DNA of 64,000 nt, taken from assembly GCA_020073445.1 (NCBI GenBank), contig JAIQFE010000014.1:62001-126000 (forward strand), given 5' to 3'. The notes below the pieces were generated by a model, which saw only the letters and a list, made by a program, of their open reading frames with translations, searched no databases and had not been told where the DNA came from. Within the stretch, counting starts at the first letter, position 1. Every line of letters begins with the position of its first letter. The position numbers and the translations under genes are program-made. The DNA is from Terriglobia bacterium (GTDB lineage: Bacteria > Acidobacteriota > Terriglobia > Bryobacterales > Bryobacteraceae). Shown here in pieces: positions 26,328 to 35,065 of this stretch.

Positions 26328-29300
26328 CTACGTTTGCTGGAGCGGCATGGGTTCGCCGGCAGCGTTTGTCACACTGAAGTACGAACAATCGGGATGATGG
26401 AACACCAGCGCGCTGACGCTGGCTTCCGGGTCCATCATGAATCCTTCGGTGAGCTGCACGCCGATATCCTCGGGCTTGAGCAGCTCGAACAATCCCTTTT
26501 GATCTTCCAGATTCGGGCACGCCGGATAGCCGAAGCTATAGCGCTTGCCGCGATAGTGCGACACGAATCGCTCGCGCATGGCCAGCGTAGGCGGATCGGG
26601 GAATCCCCAATCTTCGCGGATGCGGCGATGGAGCCACTCCGCACATGCTTCCGCGGATTCGAGCGCCAATGCCTGCAATCCATGCGCGAAGAAGAAGCGT
26701 CCCGCGGCTTTGGCTTCCTCGGAACGTTCGCGGATGCCTTCTCCCGCGGTGACGACAAACAGCGCGAGGTGATCGCGCCCGGACGGGTCCGGAGGCAGAA
26801 TATAGTCGCTCAGGCACAGACGATCCGCGAGCGGCTGACGTGTGAAATGGAAGGTGTGCAAGGGGCTCGTCGCGCCGGGCTCGAATAGCTGGATCGAGTT
26901 TCCGTCACGCTCGGCTTCGAAGAACTGCCAGACCGCCCGCACCTTCATGAACTCCGTGGCTTCGAGCTTCACCTGCTCCATCTCGTTGTAGAGCTTCAGC
27001 GCGGTCTGATCACGATCCGCCAATAGTTTCTCGAAATTGCCCTTGAAGCCCATGTGGCGGCCGTACAGCATGAACGGATTGATGTAGCTCCAGATCAGCG
27101 GGAGGTTGGGAGCTTCGCGAACGCGCCGGTCAAGGTAATTCACCGGCGGAACCGGAATATCGATCCGGACTTTGGGGCTACGTTCGGAGCCGGCGGGCGC
27201 GACAGGTTTAGACTCCGGCGCCACTGCGATGGCCGCTGTGAAAAGATGCGACGCAAGCGCGGCCTCGCGCTGCGCAGGGTCCATTAACTGGTTCATGATG
27301 CCGAGCCCGGTCATGGCGTCCTTGGCATAAAAGGTCGGCGCGCCGTAGGTCGGGCCGATACGCGTGGTCGCAAATTTTTCAGAGAGCGCCGCGCCGCCCA
27401 CCAGCAGAGGCACCGCGACACCTTGATCCTTGAAATCCTGCGCTGTGGTCAGCATCTGGTGCGCGCTTTTGACCAGCAGGCCGGAGAGACCGATGGCATC
27501 GGGCTGATGTTTGCGCCAGGCCTGGATAAGATCGTCCGACGGCACCTTGATGCCGAGATTGATCACCTGGTAGCCGTTGTTGGCCAGGATGATCTCGACC
27601 AGGTTCTTGCCGATATCGTGAACGTCGCCCTTGACCGTAGCGAGCACGATGGTGCCGCGCGTGGCCGTATCTGCCTTCTCCATGAACTGCTGAAGATGGT
27701 TGACGGCTGCCTTCATGGCTTCGGCCGATTGCAGCACTTCGGCGACGATGAGTTCGTTGTTGTTGAACAGGCGGCCCACCTCGGTCATGCCGGCCATAAG
27801 CGGGCCGTTGATGATATCCAGGGGCGCAGCGCCTTCGAGCAGCTTCAGATCGAGATCGGGAATCAAGCCGTCCTTGGTGCCTTCGATGATGTACCGGCCC
27901 AGGCGCTCGTCGAGCGGAGCCTCCGGGCCTTTTCTGTCGCGGGCAACGGTTTTCCTGAACCGCTCGGTAATCGCGCCAATGTGATATTGATTGATGCCGA
28001 TCTTCTGCTCGCGCGTTTGCTTACGCCAGTCTTCGGGTGCGGTACGAAAGAGCGGGTCGAGGGCATCTTCCTGGGGCGTGTTGAACAGCAGATTTTCCGC
28101 CAGACGACGATCTTCAAGGGGAATGGACGCGAAGCGTTCGAGGCGTTCGGCATTGACGATCGCGAGATCCAGACCAGCCTTCGTGGCGTGGTAAAGGAAC
28201 ACCGAGTTGACCACTTCGCGCGCGCTGGCCGGCAATCCGAAGCTGATGTTGGAAACGCCGAGAATCGTCTTGACGTAGGGAATTTGCTGCTTGATCAGGC
28301 GGATCGCCTCGATGGTCTCGACCGCGCCGCCGATGTAATTTTCGTCGCCGGTGGCGCAGGGAAAGACCAGCGGATCGATGATAATGTCCTCGGGGGGGAC
28401 ACCGTATTTTTCGGTAAGCAGTTGGACGGAACGCTGGGCGACAGCGAGTTTGCGCTCGCGGGTGAAGGCCTGGGCCTGCTGTTTGTCTTCGTCGATGGTG
28501 CCTACGACCAGCGAGGCACCATACGCGCGGGCCAGCGGGCAGACGCGTTCGAATTTCTCCTCACCGTCTTCAAGGTTGATGGAGTTGATGATGCTCTTGC
28601 CCTGCGTCCACTTGAGGGCTGATTCAATCGCGCGCGGATCGGTGGTATCGATCATCACCGGCGCCTTGATCTTGGGCATGAGCATCCCGTAGAAGGGATC
28701 GATATCCTTCAGCTCTTCGCGGTCCGAGGATTGCAGGCAGACGTCGATAACGTGCGCGCCGTTTTTCACCTGCCAGCGGGCGATTTCGGTGGCTTCTTCC
28801 CATTTCTCCTGGGCGATCAGGTTCTTGAAGAGGCGTGAGCCGATGACGTTGGTGCGTTCGCCGACGATCAGCGGACGGAGGCTCTCTTCGGCCTCCACTA
28901 ACTCGATGCCAGAATAGTAGGCCCGGTGCGGGCTCGCTGGAATCGCGCGTGGCGGGCGTCCGGCCGCCATCTGTGCGATAGCCCGAATGTGGGCCGGCGT
29001 TGTCCCGCAGCATCCGCCGACGATGTTCAGCCAGCCCTGGTTTACGAATTTCTCCAGCTGCGCAGTGAGCGACTCGGGTGTTTCCAGATACTGGTTGTCT
29101 TCGTTCGGCAAGCCGGCATTGGGGAAGCAGGAGACCGGCATCGCGGCCATCTGGGCCAGCGTGCGGATGTGATCGGTCATCAGATCGGGTCCAGTAGCGC
29201 AATTAAGCCCGATCGCAAAAGGTCGGGCATGAGCGACCGAGGCATAGAAAGCGTCGACCGACTGGCCGGCAAGCATCGCGCCCCAGCGCTCGATGGTGCC

Positions 29301-29867
29301 CGAGATGATTGTCGGAATCCGTAGCTTCCGCTCTTGCTCCAGCTGCTGAATTGCCGTCAGCGCTGCCTTCACATTGCGCGTATCGAAACCGGTTTCGATC
29401 AACAACAGGTCCGCACCTCCGTCAATGAGGCCGCGAGCCTGGATGGCGTAACTGTCGCGGAGCTGATCGAAGCTGACATCGCCACGCAGGGTGAGGGACT
29501 TCGTAGTGGGTCCCATGGATCCCGCGACAAATTTGTCGCCCGCAGCTTGCCGGGCGAGTTGCGCGGCCAGGACGTTTAACTCGTGAGCTTGACCAGCAAG
29601 GCCGAACTCTTCGAGCACGATCGGCGAGGCTTGGAAACTGTTCGTGGAGAGGATGTCGGCACCGGCTTCGATGTAGGCGCGATGGATCGCGAGAATCCAA
29701 TCCGGGTGCGTGCGGCAGATGTTTTCGTTGCAGTTATCGAGGCCCGCGCCGCCGAAATCGGCAGCAGTGGGGTTATAGGCCTGGAGCATCGTGCCCATCG
29801 CGCCATCCAAAATCAGGATGCGGGAGGACACAGCCTCATCGAGTTGTTTGCGGCGGAGAGAATCCAT
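26328..29867 (-). CDS. metH: Cobalamin-dependent methionine synthase
   Basis: MetH transfers the methyl group of 5-methyl-THF to homocysteine through cob(I)alamin. The 1179-residue protein has all four modules. The homocysteine domain (1-~320) has zinc cysteines Cys286-Cys287 in GGCCGTT and an upstream Cys in GLNCATGP. The folate (pterin-binding) barrel (~340-620) includes NSINLEDGEEKF. The B12 domain (~640-890) has axial-ligand His750 in DVHDIGKN and GGAALS. The C-terminal SAM-dependent reactivation domain (~900-1179) ends in YSFGYPACPNLEDQ and VSALVFHHPDC. The length is close to the usual ~1200. I see no cobalamin riboswitch in the 130 nt upstream. Confidence 0.97.
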   Translation of the reverse strand: MDSLRRKQLDEAVSSRILILDGAMGTMLQAYNPTAADFGGAGLDNCNENICRTHPDWILAIHRAYIEAGADILSTNSFQASPIVLEEFGLAGQAHELNVLAAQLARQAAGDKFVAGSMGPTTKSLTLRGDVSFDQLRDSYAIQARGLIDGGADLLLIETGFDTRNVKAALTAIQQLEQERKLRIPTIISGTIERWGAMLAGQSVDAFYASVAHARPFAIGLNCATGPDLMTDHIRTLAQMAAMPVSCFPNAGLPNEDNQYLETPESLTAQLEKFVNQGWLNIVGGCCGTTPAHIRAIAQMAAGRPPRAIPASPHRAYYSGIELVEAEESLRPLIVGERTNVIGSRLFKNLIAQEKWEEATEIARWQVKNGAHVIDVCLQSSDREELKDIDPFYGMLMPKIKAPVMIDTTDPRAIESALKWTQGKSIINSINLEDGEEKFERVCPLARAYGASLVVGTIDEDKQQAQAFTRERKLAVAQRSVQLLTEKYGVPPEDIIIDPLVFPCATGDENYIGGAVETIEAIRLIKQQIPYVKTILGVSNISFGLPASAREVVNSVFLYHATKAGLDLAIVNAERLERFASIPLEDRRLAENLLFNTPQEDALDPLFRTAPEDWRKQTREQKIGINQYHIGAITERFRKTVARDRKGPEAPLDERLGRYIIEGTKDGLIPDLDLKLLEGAAPLDIINGPLMAGMTEVGRLFNNNELIVAEVLQSAEAMKAAVNHLQQFMEKADTATRGTIVLATVKGDVHDIGKNLVEIILANNGYQVINLGIKVPSDDLIQAWRKHQPDAIGLSGLLVKSAHQMLTTAQDFKDQGVAVPLLVGGAALSEKFATTRIGPTYGAPTFYAKDAMTGLGIMNQLMDPAQREAALASHLFTAAIAVAPESKPVAPAGSERSPKVRIDIPVPPVNYLDRRVREAPNLPLIWSYINPFMLYGRHMGFKGNFEKLLADRDQTALKLYNEMEQVKLEATEFMKVRAVWQFFEAERDGNSIQLFEPGATSPLHTFHFTRQPLADRLCLSDYILPPDPSGRDHLALFVVTAGEGIRERSEEAKAAGRFFFAHGLQALALESAEACAEWLHRRIREDWGFPDPPTLAMRERFVSHYRGKRYSFGYPACPNLEDQKGLFELLKPEDIGVQLTEGFMMDPEASVSALVFHHPDCSYFSVTNAAGEPMPLQQT

Positions 29868-29997
29868 TTTCGCTTCCGATCTGGGGACGACGAGGAACCG
29901 GTTCCTTTAGTTTACTTCGTGTATTTCACAGCTTTTCAATTGCTTGAAGTCGCAAACGAGGCGCTTTAGCAGGAGATCGGCTGAAAGATAGGGCGTC

Positions 29998-30672
29998 ATG
30001 AGTTTCTATCTGGCGGAGACACCGACACTTGAAGCGGTCGCGACGGAAGATGAACGGGTCCTGGCGCAGGATCTGCAGGCCCGGGTGGCGGAGGCTGTCC
30101 AGCAGGCCGAATCGCAAACACCGGTCACTGAGGCAACGGGCGCGCAGCAGCAGGCGCAGGATCGCCTGGAGCGTCTGCGGTCCGCGGAACGCGCGCTGAA
30201 CCGGCACGCGAAGGAATCGCGCGAGCGTGTTGCCGAGGTATCGGAAAGGGCCCTGGAGAATCTGGTGGAGGCGGCGGCCTCGGGAAAGAAGCTGGAGTTC
30301 AAGAAGCTGGACGAGGTCGCGGCGGGGGAAGCGCAGATCCGGACGCTGGGGAAGGCGATCGAGAGGCTCGCCGAGCATCTGATTCCGGGGGCGCAGATCG
30401 CGAGTCTGCGGGAGGAAGCGCACGCTCTGGAGGCGAAGGCTCGCGCGCTGGAACGGATCGCGCAGGAGCGTGCGGAGAAGGTGCTGGAGCAGCTTCGCGG
30501 AGCGGTCAGCGAGGAGATGGTGCTGCCCGTCGACATGTCTAAGGGTGTTGCAGGAGCGCTACTGGCGCGGGCAGCGGGCCTGAAGCGCCTGGCGGTGCAG
30601 GTATCCGAGAACGCCGACCGAATCGAGCGAGCGTATCACGTTATTCACGACGATCGGAGGCTTGTCGCGTGA
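29998..30672 (+). CDS. Unknown cytoplasmic coiled-coil protein
   Basis: I do not recognise this 224-residue protein. It has no signal peptide or transmembrane segment. Residues 15-175 are almost entirely Ala/Glu/Arg/Leu heptads (QARVAEAVQQAESQ, LERLRSAERALNRHAKESRERVAEVSERALENL, REEAHALEAKARALERIAQERAEKVLEQL), predicting a long parallel coiled coil. The last 50 residues (LPVDMSKGVAGALLARAAGLKRLAVQVSENADRIERAYHVIHDDRR) look like a separate helical end. Its stop overlaps the start of the next gene (GTGA), so the pair is translationally coupled. The GC content matches its neighbours. It may be a scaffold or tail-fibre-like part, which is inference only. Confidence 0.6.
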   Translation: MSFYLAETPTLEAVATEDERVLAQDLQARVAEAVQQAESQTPVTEATGAQQQAQDRLERLRSAERALNRHAKESRERVAEVSERALENLVEAAASGKKLEFKKLDEVAAGEAQIRTLGKAIERLAEHLIPGAQIASLREEAHALEAKARALERIAQERAEKVLEQLRGAVSEEMVLPVDMSKGVAGALLARAAGLKRLAVQVSENADRIERAYHVIHDDRRLVA

Positions 30673-30962
30673 GAGATATCAGGCGCTATTGGAGCGAAGT
30701 GCGGGCATTAGAGACGAGCCTGCCGGAATTCGTCTGGCTGGTGGATGTGGAAGGATCGGCACCAGTTGAGGTGACGGCCAGGCGGGCGGCACAGTTGTTG
30801 CTGGCGAAATCGCATCGGCTGGCAAGTGAAGAGGAACTGAGTGTCCAGCGGGCGAAAGAGGTCGCGGCCGGGAAACGGCTCCAGAAGGAACGACGGCGGA
30901 AAGAGGGAGTCGCGGTGGTTACGCCGTCGGGTGGGGACAGCCAGCCGATTTCGGGGAACTAA
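30669..30962 (+). CDS. Small basic protein coupled to the coiled-coil gene; C-terminus encoded by a repeat
   Basis: This 97-residue protein starts at GTG 30669, overlapping the previous stop by 4 nt. It is helical: an acidic/hydrophobic N-half (YWSEVRALETSLPEFVWLVDVEG) and a charged C-half (SVQRAKEVAAGKRLQKERRRKEG). It resembles no family that I recognise. The last ten residues (GGDSQPISGN) and the TAA stop are read from the 76-bp dispersed element at 30933-31008, so the natural C-terminus may have been cut or replaced when the element inserted. It probably partners the coiled-coil protein. Confidence 0.6.
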   Translation: MRDIRRYWSEVRALETSLPEFVWLVDVEGSAPVEVTARRAAQLLLAKSHRLASEEELSVQRAKEVAAGKRLQKERRRKEGVAVVTPSGGDSQPISGN

Positions 30963-31008
30963 TCCAGACAGACGCAGCGCTCGTTCTTCGAAATCGGAGG
31001 CAGTCCCC
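30933..31008. repeat. 76-bp inverted-repeat element, copy 1 (REPIN-like)
   Basis: The element begins GGGGACAGCC and ends GGCAGTCCCC. Its two halves are imperfect inverted arms: a left arm with GCCGATTTCG and a right arm with CGAAATCGGAGG. The same 76-nt unit occurs at 42133-42208 with only six differences. Short GC-rich paired palindromes flanked by GGGGAC/GTCCCC match REP/REPIN elements mobilised by RAYT transposases in trans. No RAYT gene is in the window. It lies between the convergent small gene and phoB and extends into the small gene's last codons. Confidence 0.8.
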
Positions 31009-31014
31009 GAGTTC

Positions 31015-31716
31015 CTAGGTAGTCGTGGCTGTTTGGGCGACGCCGGGCTCGAAGCTGTAGCCGAAGCCGCGGACGCTGCGCAAGAACGAGGTACCGTCCG
31101 GAGTTTCGATCTTCTGGCGCAGGCGCAGAATATAGACGTCCACGGTGCGGTCGGTCACGGCGCGATCATGGCCCCAGACGGCATCGAGCAACTGCTCGCG
31201 GCTGAAGACGACGCCGGGCCGGCTCATCAGAAATTCGAGCAGCCGGAATTCGGTGGCGGTAAGAGAAACTTCGTGGCCGCCCAAACGCACCTGGCAACGG
31301 GTGCGGTCAAGTTCGAGATCGCCGATCTTCAAAAGCTTCGTCGACGACGGAGCGCCGCGGAAGTGAATCTTGATGCGGGCCACCAGTTCCCGGACGAAGA
31401 AGGGCTTCACGATATAGTCATTGGCGCCCAGTTCCAGACCCACGATGCGATCGGTTTCCGAAGCGCGCGCGGTCAGGAAAATGACCGGTGTATGAGAGAG
31501 CTCGGGATGCGCCCGAATGGACTTGCAGATCTCCAGGCCATCGGAGTCCGGAAGCATGATGTCCAGAATGATGAGGTCGGGCTTTTCGCGGCGGCAGAGT
31601 TCGATCGCGCCTTTGCCTGTCCGAGAGCCGGCAAAAGCGAAGCCTTCCTTCTCCAGGTTGTACTGGATCAACGAGAAGAGGTCAGCGTCATCTTCGATTA
31701 GTACAATCTTCTTCAT
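31015..31716 (-). CDS. phoB: PhoB-type OmpR-family response regulator
   Basis: The 233-residue protein has an N-terminal receiver domain (acidic pocket Glu8-Asp9-Asp10, phosphoacceptor Asp52 in IILDIMLPD, Lys104) and a C-terminal winged helix (~133-225) with the block LTATEFRLLEFLMSRPGVVFSREQLLDAVWGHDRAVTDRTVDVYILRLRQKI. The wording is that of PhoB, which activates phosphate-starvation genes. It is encoded 58 nt downstream of its sensor kinase. The pst genes 12 kb away are the expected targets. The stop is only 6 nt beyond the REPIN element. Confidence 0.88.
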   Translation of the reverse strand: MKKIVLIEDDADLFSLIQYNLEKEGFAFAGSRTGKGAIELCRREKPDLIILDIMLPDSDGLEICKSIRAHPELSHTPVIFLTARASETDRIVGLELGANDYIVKPFFVRELVARIKIHFRGAPSSTKLLKIGDLELDRTRCQVRLGGHEVSLTATEFRLLEFLMSRPGVVFSREQLLDAVWGHDRAVTDRTVDVYILRLRQKIETPDGTSFLRSVRGFGYSFEPGVAQTATTT

Positions 31717-31774
31717 TCTCTAATCCCAAATCTGCTAGCTCCACAGTAACCCACCATCAATTACAAATTGATTA

Positions 31775-33277
31775 CTAAATGATTAACTCTCGTTGAACGA
31801 GCTTCGAATCTGAGGCTTCCGCGACCGGGCCGAGGTCATGGACCGGCAGCGATACAAAGAAGGTAGACCCTTTGTCTACTTGGCTTTCCACGCGAACTTC
31901 GCCATTCTGGGAGCGCGCCAGGTGCTTTACGATGGCCAGGCCCAGGCCGGTACCGCCCAGCGCCCGGGAGCGGGCTTTATCGACCCGGTAAAACCGCTCG
32001 AAGAGGCGGGGCAGGTCGTCTGCGGGGATGCCGGAACCGGTATCGCGCACGAAAAACTCGACGCGGCTAGAGGGGTCGCTTAGCGCGCCCAACTGCCTCG
32101 CTCCTACGGTCACGGTTCCGCCGTCGGGAGTGTACTTGATGGCGTTGTCGAGAAGATTGGTCAGGATCTGGTGGACGGCTTCGGCGTCGCAGAAGACCTC
32201 GGCGCCCTCGGGTTCCACGGGCTGCAAGACGAGTTGAATGCCGCGGCGCTCGGCGATCGGCCGCATGCCATCAAGATTGTCGTTCAGAATGCGGTTGACG
32301 TAATAGGAAGCGAACTTGAATTCCTGCTGATTGAGCTCGACGCGCGACAGCGTGAGCAGATCGGCGGTGAGGCGAGCCAGGCGCTCCGTGTTCTGACGGA
32401 TGATGTTCAGAAACTTGAGATTGTTGACGGGGTCGTGGATCGCGCCGTCCAGCAGAGTCTCGGTGTAACCCTGAATGGAGGCAAGGGGCGTGCGCAGCTC
32501 GTGCGAAACGTTGATGACGAAATCCTTGCGAATGTTTTCCAGTTTCTCCAGCTCGACGTGTTCGGTTTCCAGGCGATCCAGCATAAATTCGAGCTTTTCA
32601 CTGGTCTCATTGAGTTTCGTGGAGAGCGATCCCAGCACGCCTCGGGAAGAGCCCGGAAGCCGCGCCCGGAAGTTTCCTTCGGCCAGCTGGCGGGTGAAAT
32701 CGATGATGGTGCCCAAGCGGCCGGAAATGTGGCGGGCGAAAACGGCGGCCAGGATGACGATCGGCAAGAACGCGAGGGCGGTGGAGAGCAGCACGTCATT
32801 GCGAATCGCATGGACCTGCGCATCGACGGAGGCGGCGGGCACAGCCAGGCGAAGCGCCCCGCCCTGGTACGGAATCGCGACATAGAACAGCCGTACTCCG
32901 AGAGTGGGGCTCATCCGCAGGCTGGAACCGACCTGCCCTTGCAGAGCGGCGGCGATTTCGGGCCGGGCCTTGTGGTTGTCCATGCCTGCAGGATCAGAGT
33001 CGGAATCGCCGAGAACGCGGCCGGCGGCGTCGACCCAGGTGACACGGGCGCCGGTGGCATTGGCGAGCTGCGTTAGCCCACTTTCCCGGGGTGCCTCTCC
33101 GTTTTGCTGCGGAAGCATGAGCGCGATGGTGCGAGCTTTTTCAGCGAGCTCCTGGCGGAGTTGCCCGGAGAACGTTTCCTGGACGCGCTGGGTGACGAGA
33201 TAATCGACGGCGACGAGCGCCAGGGCGAGCACCGCCACCAAACTCAGGATGAGCCTACTGAAGATTCGCGCGGTCAA
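31775..33277 (-). CDS. phoR: PhoR-like membrane sensor histidine kinase
   Basis: This 500-residue kinase has two N-terminal membrane helices (about 8-30 and 163-182) around a periplasmic domain of about 130 residues, then a HAMP linker (~183-235). The HisKA box has His259 in FVINVSHELRTPL. The HATPase has LTNLLDNAIKYTPDG, a G1 box RDTGSGIP, ERFYRVDKARSR and GLGLAIVK. The layout is that of PhoR/WalK-type kinases, although the PAS domain of E. coli PhoR is absent. The periplasmic sensory domain suggests signal input other than, or in addition to, the Pst/PhoU route. The start at 33277 gives an intact membrane anchor. Confidence 0.88.
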   Translation of the reverse strand: MTARIFSRLILSLVAVLALALVAVDYLVTQRVQETFSGQLRQELAEKARTIALMLPQQNGEAPRESGLTQLANATGARVTWVDAAGRVLGDSDSDPAGMDNHKARPEIAAALQGQVGSSLRMSPTLGVRLFYVAIPYQGGALRLAVPAASVDAQVHAIRNDVLLSTALAFLPIVILAAVFARHISGRLGTIIDFTRQLAEGNFRARLPGSSRGVLGSLSTKLNETSEKLEFMLDRLETEHVELEKLENIRKDFVINVSHELRTPLASIQGYTETLLDGAIHDPVNNLKFLNIIRQNTERLARLTADLLTLSRVELNQQEFKFASYYVNRILNDNLDGMRPIAERRGIQLVLQPVEPEGAEVFCDAEAVHQILTNLLDNAIKYTPDGGTVTVGARQLGALSDPSSRVEFFVRDTGSGIPADDLPRLFERFYRVDKARSRALGGTGLGLAIVKHLARSQNGEVRVESQVDKGSTFFVSLPVHDLGPVAEASDSKLVQRELII

Positions 33278-33322
33278 GCTTCATTATCGCATCGGCGAAG
33301 CCCGAGCGACCGGCTTTTCTAC

Positions 33323-34195
33323 CTAACGAAAGCGCGTGGAGGAAAATGCTGCCGAAAAAGCCTCCTGCCAACCGCGAGCGCCAGCGGCGGGCTTACCCGA
33401 TCCATTGGGTGGCACGTCCTGGGGCAGGGCGAGAGGGGGCGCTGGAGGCGGATCGATCTGTAGATAGTCACCGTGGCCGAAGCCCCAGTTGTCCGGGATC
33501 TGGTAGGGAGCGTGGAGGTTGGCAGGCCTGGGGCTGGAAGGGCCGCGATGGCCGAGAGCTGCGTGCCACCACGGATGGCCTTCGGAAATGATTCCCGCGA
33601 AGAAGTTTCCCAGCGGAAATGCCGCCGAAAGCACCATGTCCTTTGTGGATGCCAGGACCGAGATCTCTCCAATCTTGGCCGCCGCGGCCTGGAATTCAGA
33701 GTTCAGGCAGTTGTCGTCGATCGCACCGGCCATGATTGTGGCGCGCCGGACAGGCAGACTCATTTTGGAAACGGTCTCCAGCACAACACGCGCTCCCAGG
33801 CTGTGGGAGGCAAACGAAATGCTTGCCGCACCGCCAAAATTGGCATCGAGAAATGGGGCGATCAATCCGCCGGCTTCGTTGGCGATCCGGGGTTCTTCCG
33901 GATAATCCAGACCGTGAGCCCAGACCGAGTCGCCCGGCCAGAGCAGACCCACAAAAACAGACGGGGACGACAGTTGAAGCAAGCCCTCCCAGTTGGAGAG
34001 GTGCGCGATTCCATCCGCGCGATTCACATTGAACCCGTGGGTCCCAATCAGTACGTGCCGTCCTTGAATATCGTGGATCAACTGCACCCGATTCAAGCTC
34101 TGGTAGTTGCCGATGCCTGTTCCCTGATTGATCGCGACAGACGCAGCCAGACCGCCTCCTGCCGACGAGAGGCGAACATCGAGGAATCGTGTCAT
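33323..34195 (-). CDS. Alpha/beta-hydrolase, DUF900-like
   Basis: This is a 290-residue protein with an alpha/beta-hydrolase core: HVLIGTHGFNVNR (strand plus oxyanion-type loop), FVGLLWPGDS, and the nucleophile elbow ASHSLGARVVLE with Ser132. Candidate Asp (in ASTKDMVL) and His (in GFGHGDYL) complete a triad. The SHSLG form and the GTHGFNVN block match DUF900/esterase-like hydrolases. There is no signal peptide, and the C-terminal 40 residues are Pro/Ala-rich. It is encoded 6 nt after a membrane protein gene (34202-34891), indicating a two-gene unit. The substrate is unknown; a lipid or ester is likely. Confidence 0.7.
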   Translation of the reverse strand: MTRFLDVRLSSAGGGLAASVAINQGTGIGNYQSLNRVQLIHDIQGRHVLIGTHGFNVNRADGIAHLSNWEGLLQLSSPSVFVGLLWPGDSVWAHGLDYPEEPRIANEAGGLIAPFLDANFGGAASISFASHSLGARVVLETVSKMSLPVRRATIMAGAIDDNCLNSEFQAAAAKIGEISVLASTKDMVLSAAFPLGNFFAGIISEGHPWWHAALGHRGPSSPRPANLHAPYQIPDNWGFGHGDYLQIDPPPAPPLALPQDVPPNGSGKPAAGARGWQEAFSAAFSSTRFR

Positions 34196-34201
34196 GGCGA
34201 A

Positions 34202-34891
34202 CTATTTCTTCACAAGTTGCAGCGTGTTCACGGCGGTTGCCAGAGCGGTGGAGAGGTCCTTCGCGATAGGCGCGAGAGGCGTCGCCAGCAGGCCGACCAG
34301 CAGGGACTCGGCAAGGTCTTCGCCCCAGCTACCAGTCGTGTGCAGCATGTATCCGCCAGCGAGCGCGAGCACCACGGATACCAGCATGGCGAACGCTTTC
34401 ATTCCGTTGCGGTAGGCCTGATCGCTACGTTGGTACGCCTCGTCGAGCAACGCAGTCACAGCCAGATCGAAGCGGGCATAGACATCGGACTGGGCTGGAG
34501 TAAGCGGGGCACCTGCCGCGATGCTGGTCGCGACGGCGGTAAGGACGACGGGATCCACGCCGGTCGCGGCGGCAACCTCGGCCGCATTGCCGGCACTGAG
34601 GTTCAACTTAATCAGAGATTTGGCAATCGACTTTTGGCTGTCCAAGTCGGTCCCATTCAGCCAATTCGCCTCCAGCGTCGCCAATATCTTGTCTTGGGGC
34701 AAAGCGTAGACGGCAACTCCGGCAACTGGCGCTCCGGCCGGTAACAACGGGATTACTGCCGCCTTGATCCCTTTGAGGCCAATATGGTTTACGCCCGAGC
34801 CTAACGCCTTGGTTGATTCCACTAGTCCAAAGGCCGCGGTTCCCAAACCTCCAATCGCGGTGATGATTTGCGGTAACTGCAGTGGGATCAT
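34202..34891 (-). CDS. Unknown membrane protein paired with the hydrolase
   Basis: I do not recognise this 229-residue protein. Residues 1-50 are hydrophobic and glycine-rich (QIITAIGGLGTAAFGLV, AAVIPLLPAGAPVAGVAVYAL). A helical central region has repeated TAVATSIAAG and AEVAAATGVDP phrases, and two further membrane segments lie at about 165-205 (AFAMLVSVVLALAGGYML, ESLLVGLLATPLAPI). The ribosome-binding site is GGAGG about 10 nt upstream of the ATG at 34891. It lies 6 nt before the hydrolase gene, so the two are probably co-translated. The membrane helices suggest a tether or channel for the hydrolase, but this is inference. Confidence 0.55.
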   Translation of the reverse strand: MIPLQLPQIITAIGGLGTAAFGLVESTKALGSGVNHIGLKGIKAAVIPLLPAGAPVAGVAVYALPQDKILATLEANWLNGTDLDSQKSIAKSLIKLNLSAGNAAEVAAATGVDPVVLTAVATSIAAGAPLTPAQSDVYARFDLAVTALLDEAYQRSDQAYRNGMKAFAMLVSVVLALAGGYMLHTTGSWGEDLAESLLVGLLATPLAPIAKDLSTALATAVNTLQLVKK

Positions 34892-35065
34892 GGCTTCAGT
34901 TCCTCCCTCGCTTCAGTGACATTATAAGTGCGTAAAGGACGGCGACAAGAGGACACTACTTGAGGAACCGGTCCAGATCGATTCAAAAGCTCGACTCAGG
35001 GAATCGGGAGCATCGCAGTAGTGTAAGTTGAAAGTTGGCCTTATACGGTGACAAGGAGGTGCTCA

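Noticed and set aside
29868-29997. Possible cobalamin or SAH riboswitch upstream of metH
   Set aside because: The gap is only 130 nt, shared with a divergent gene, and I could find neither a B12-box-like sequence nor an SAH-type pseudoknot.
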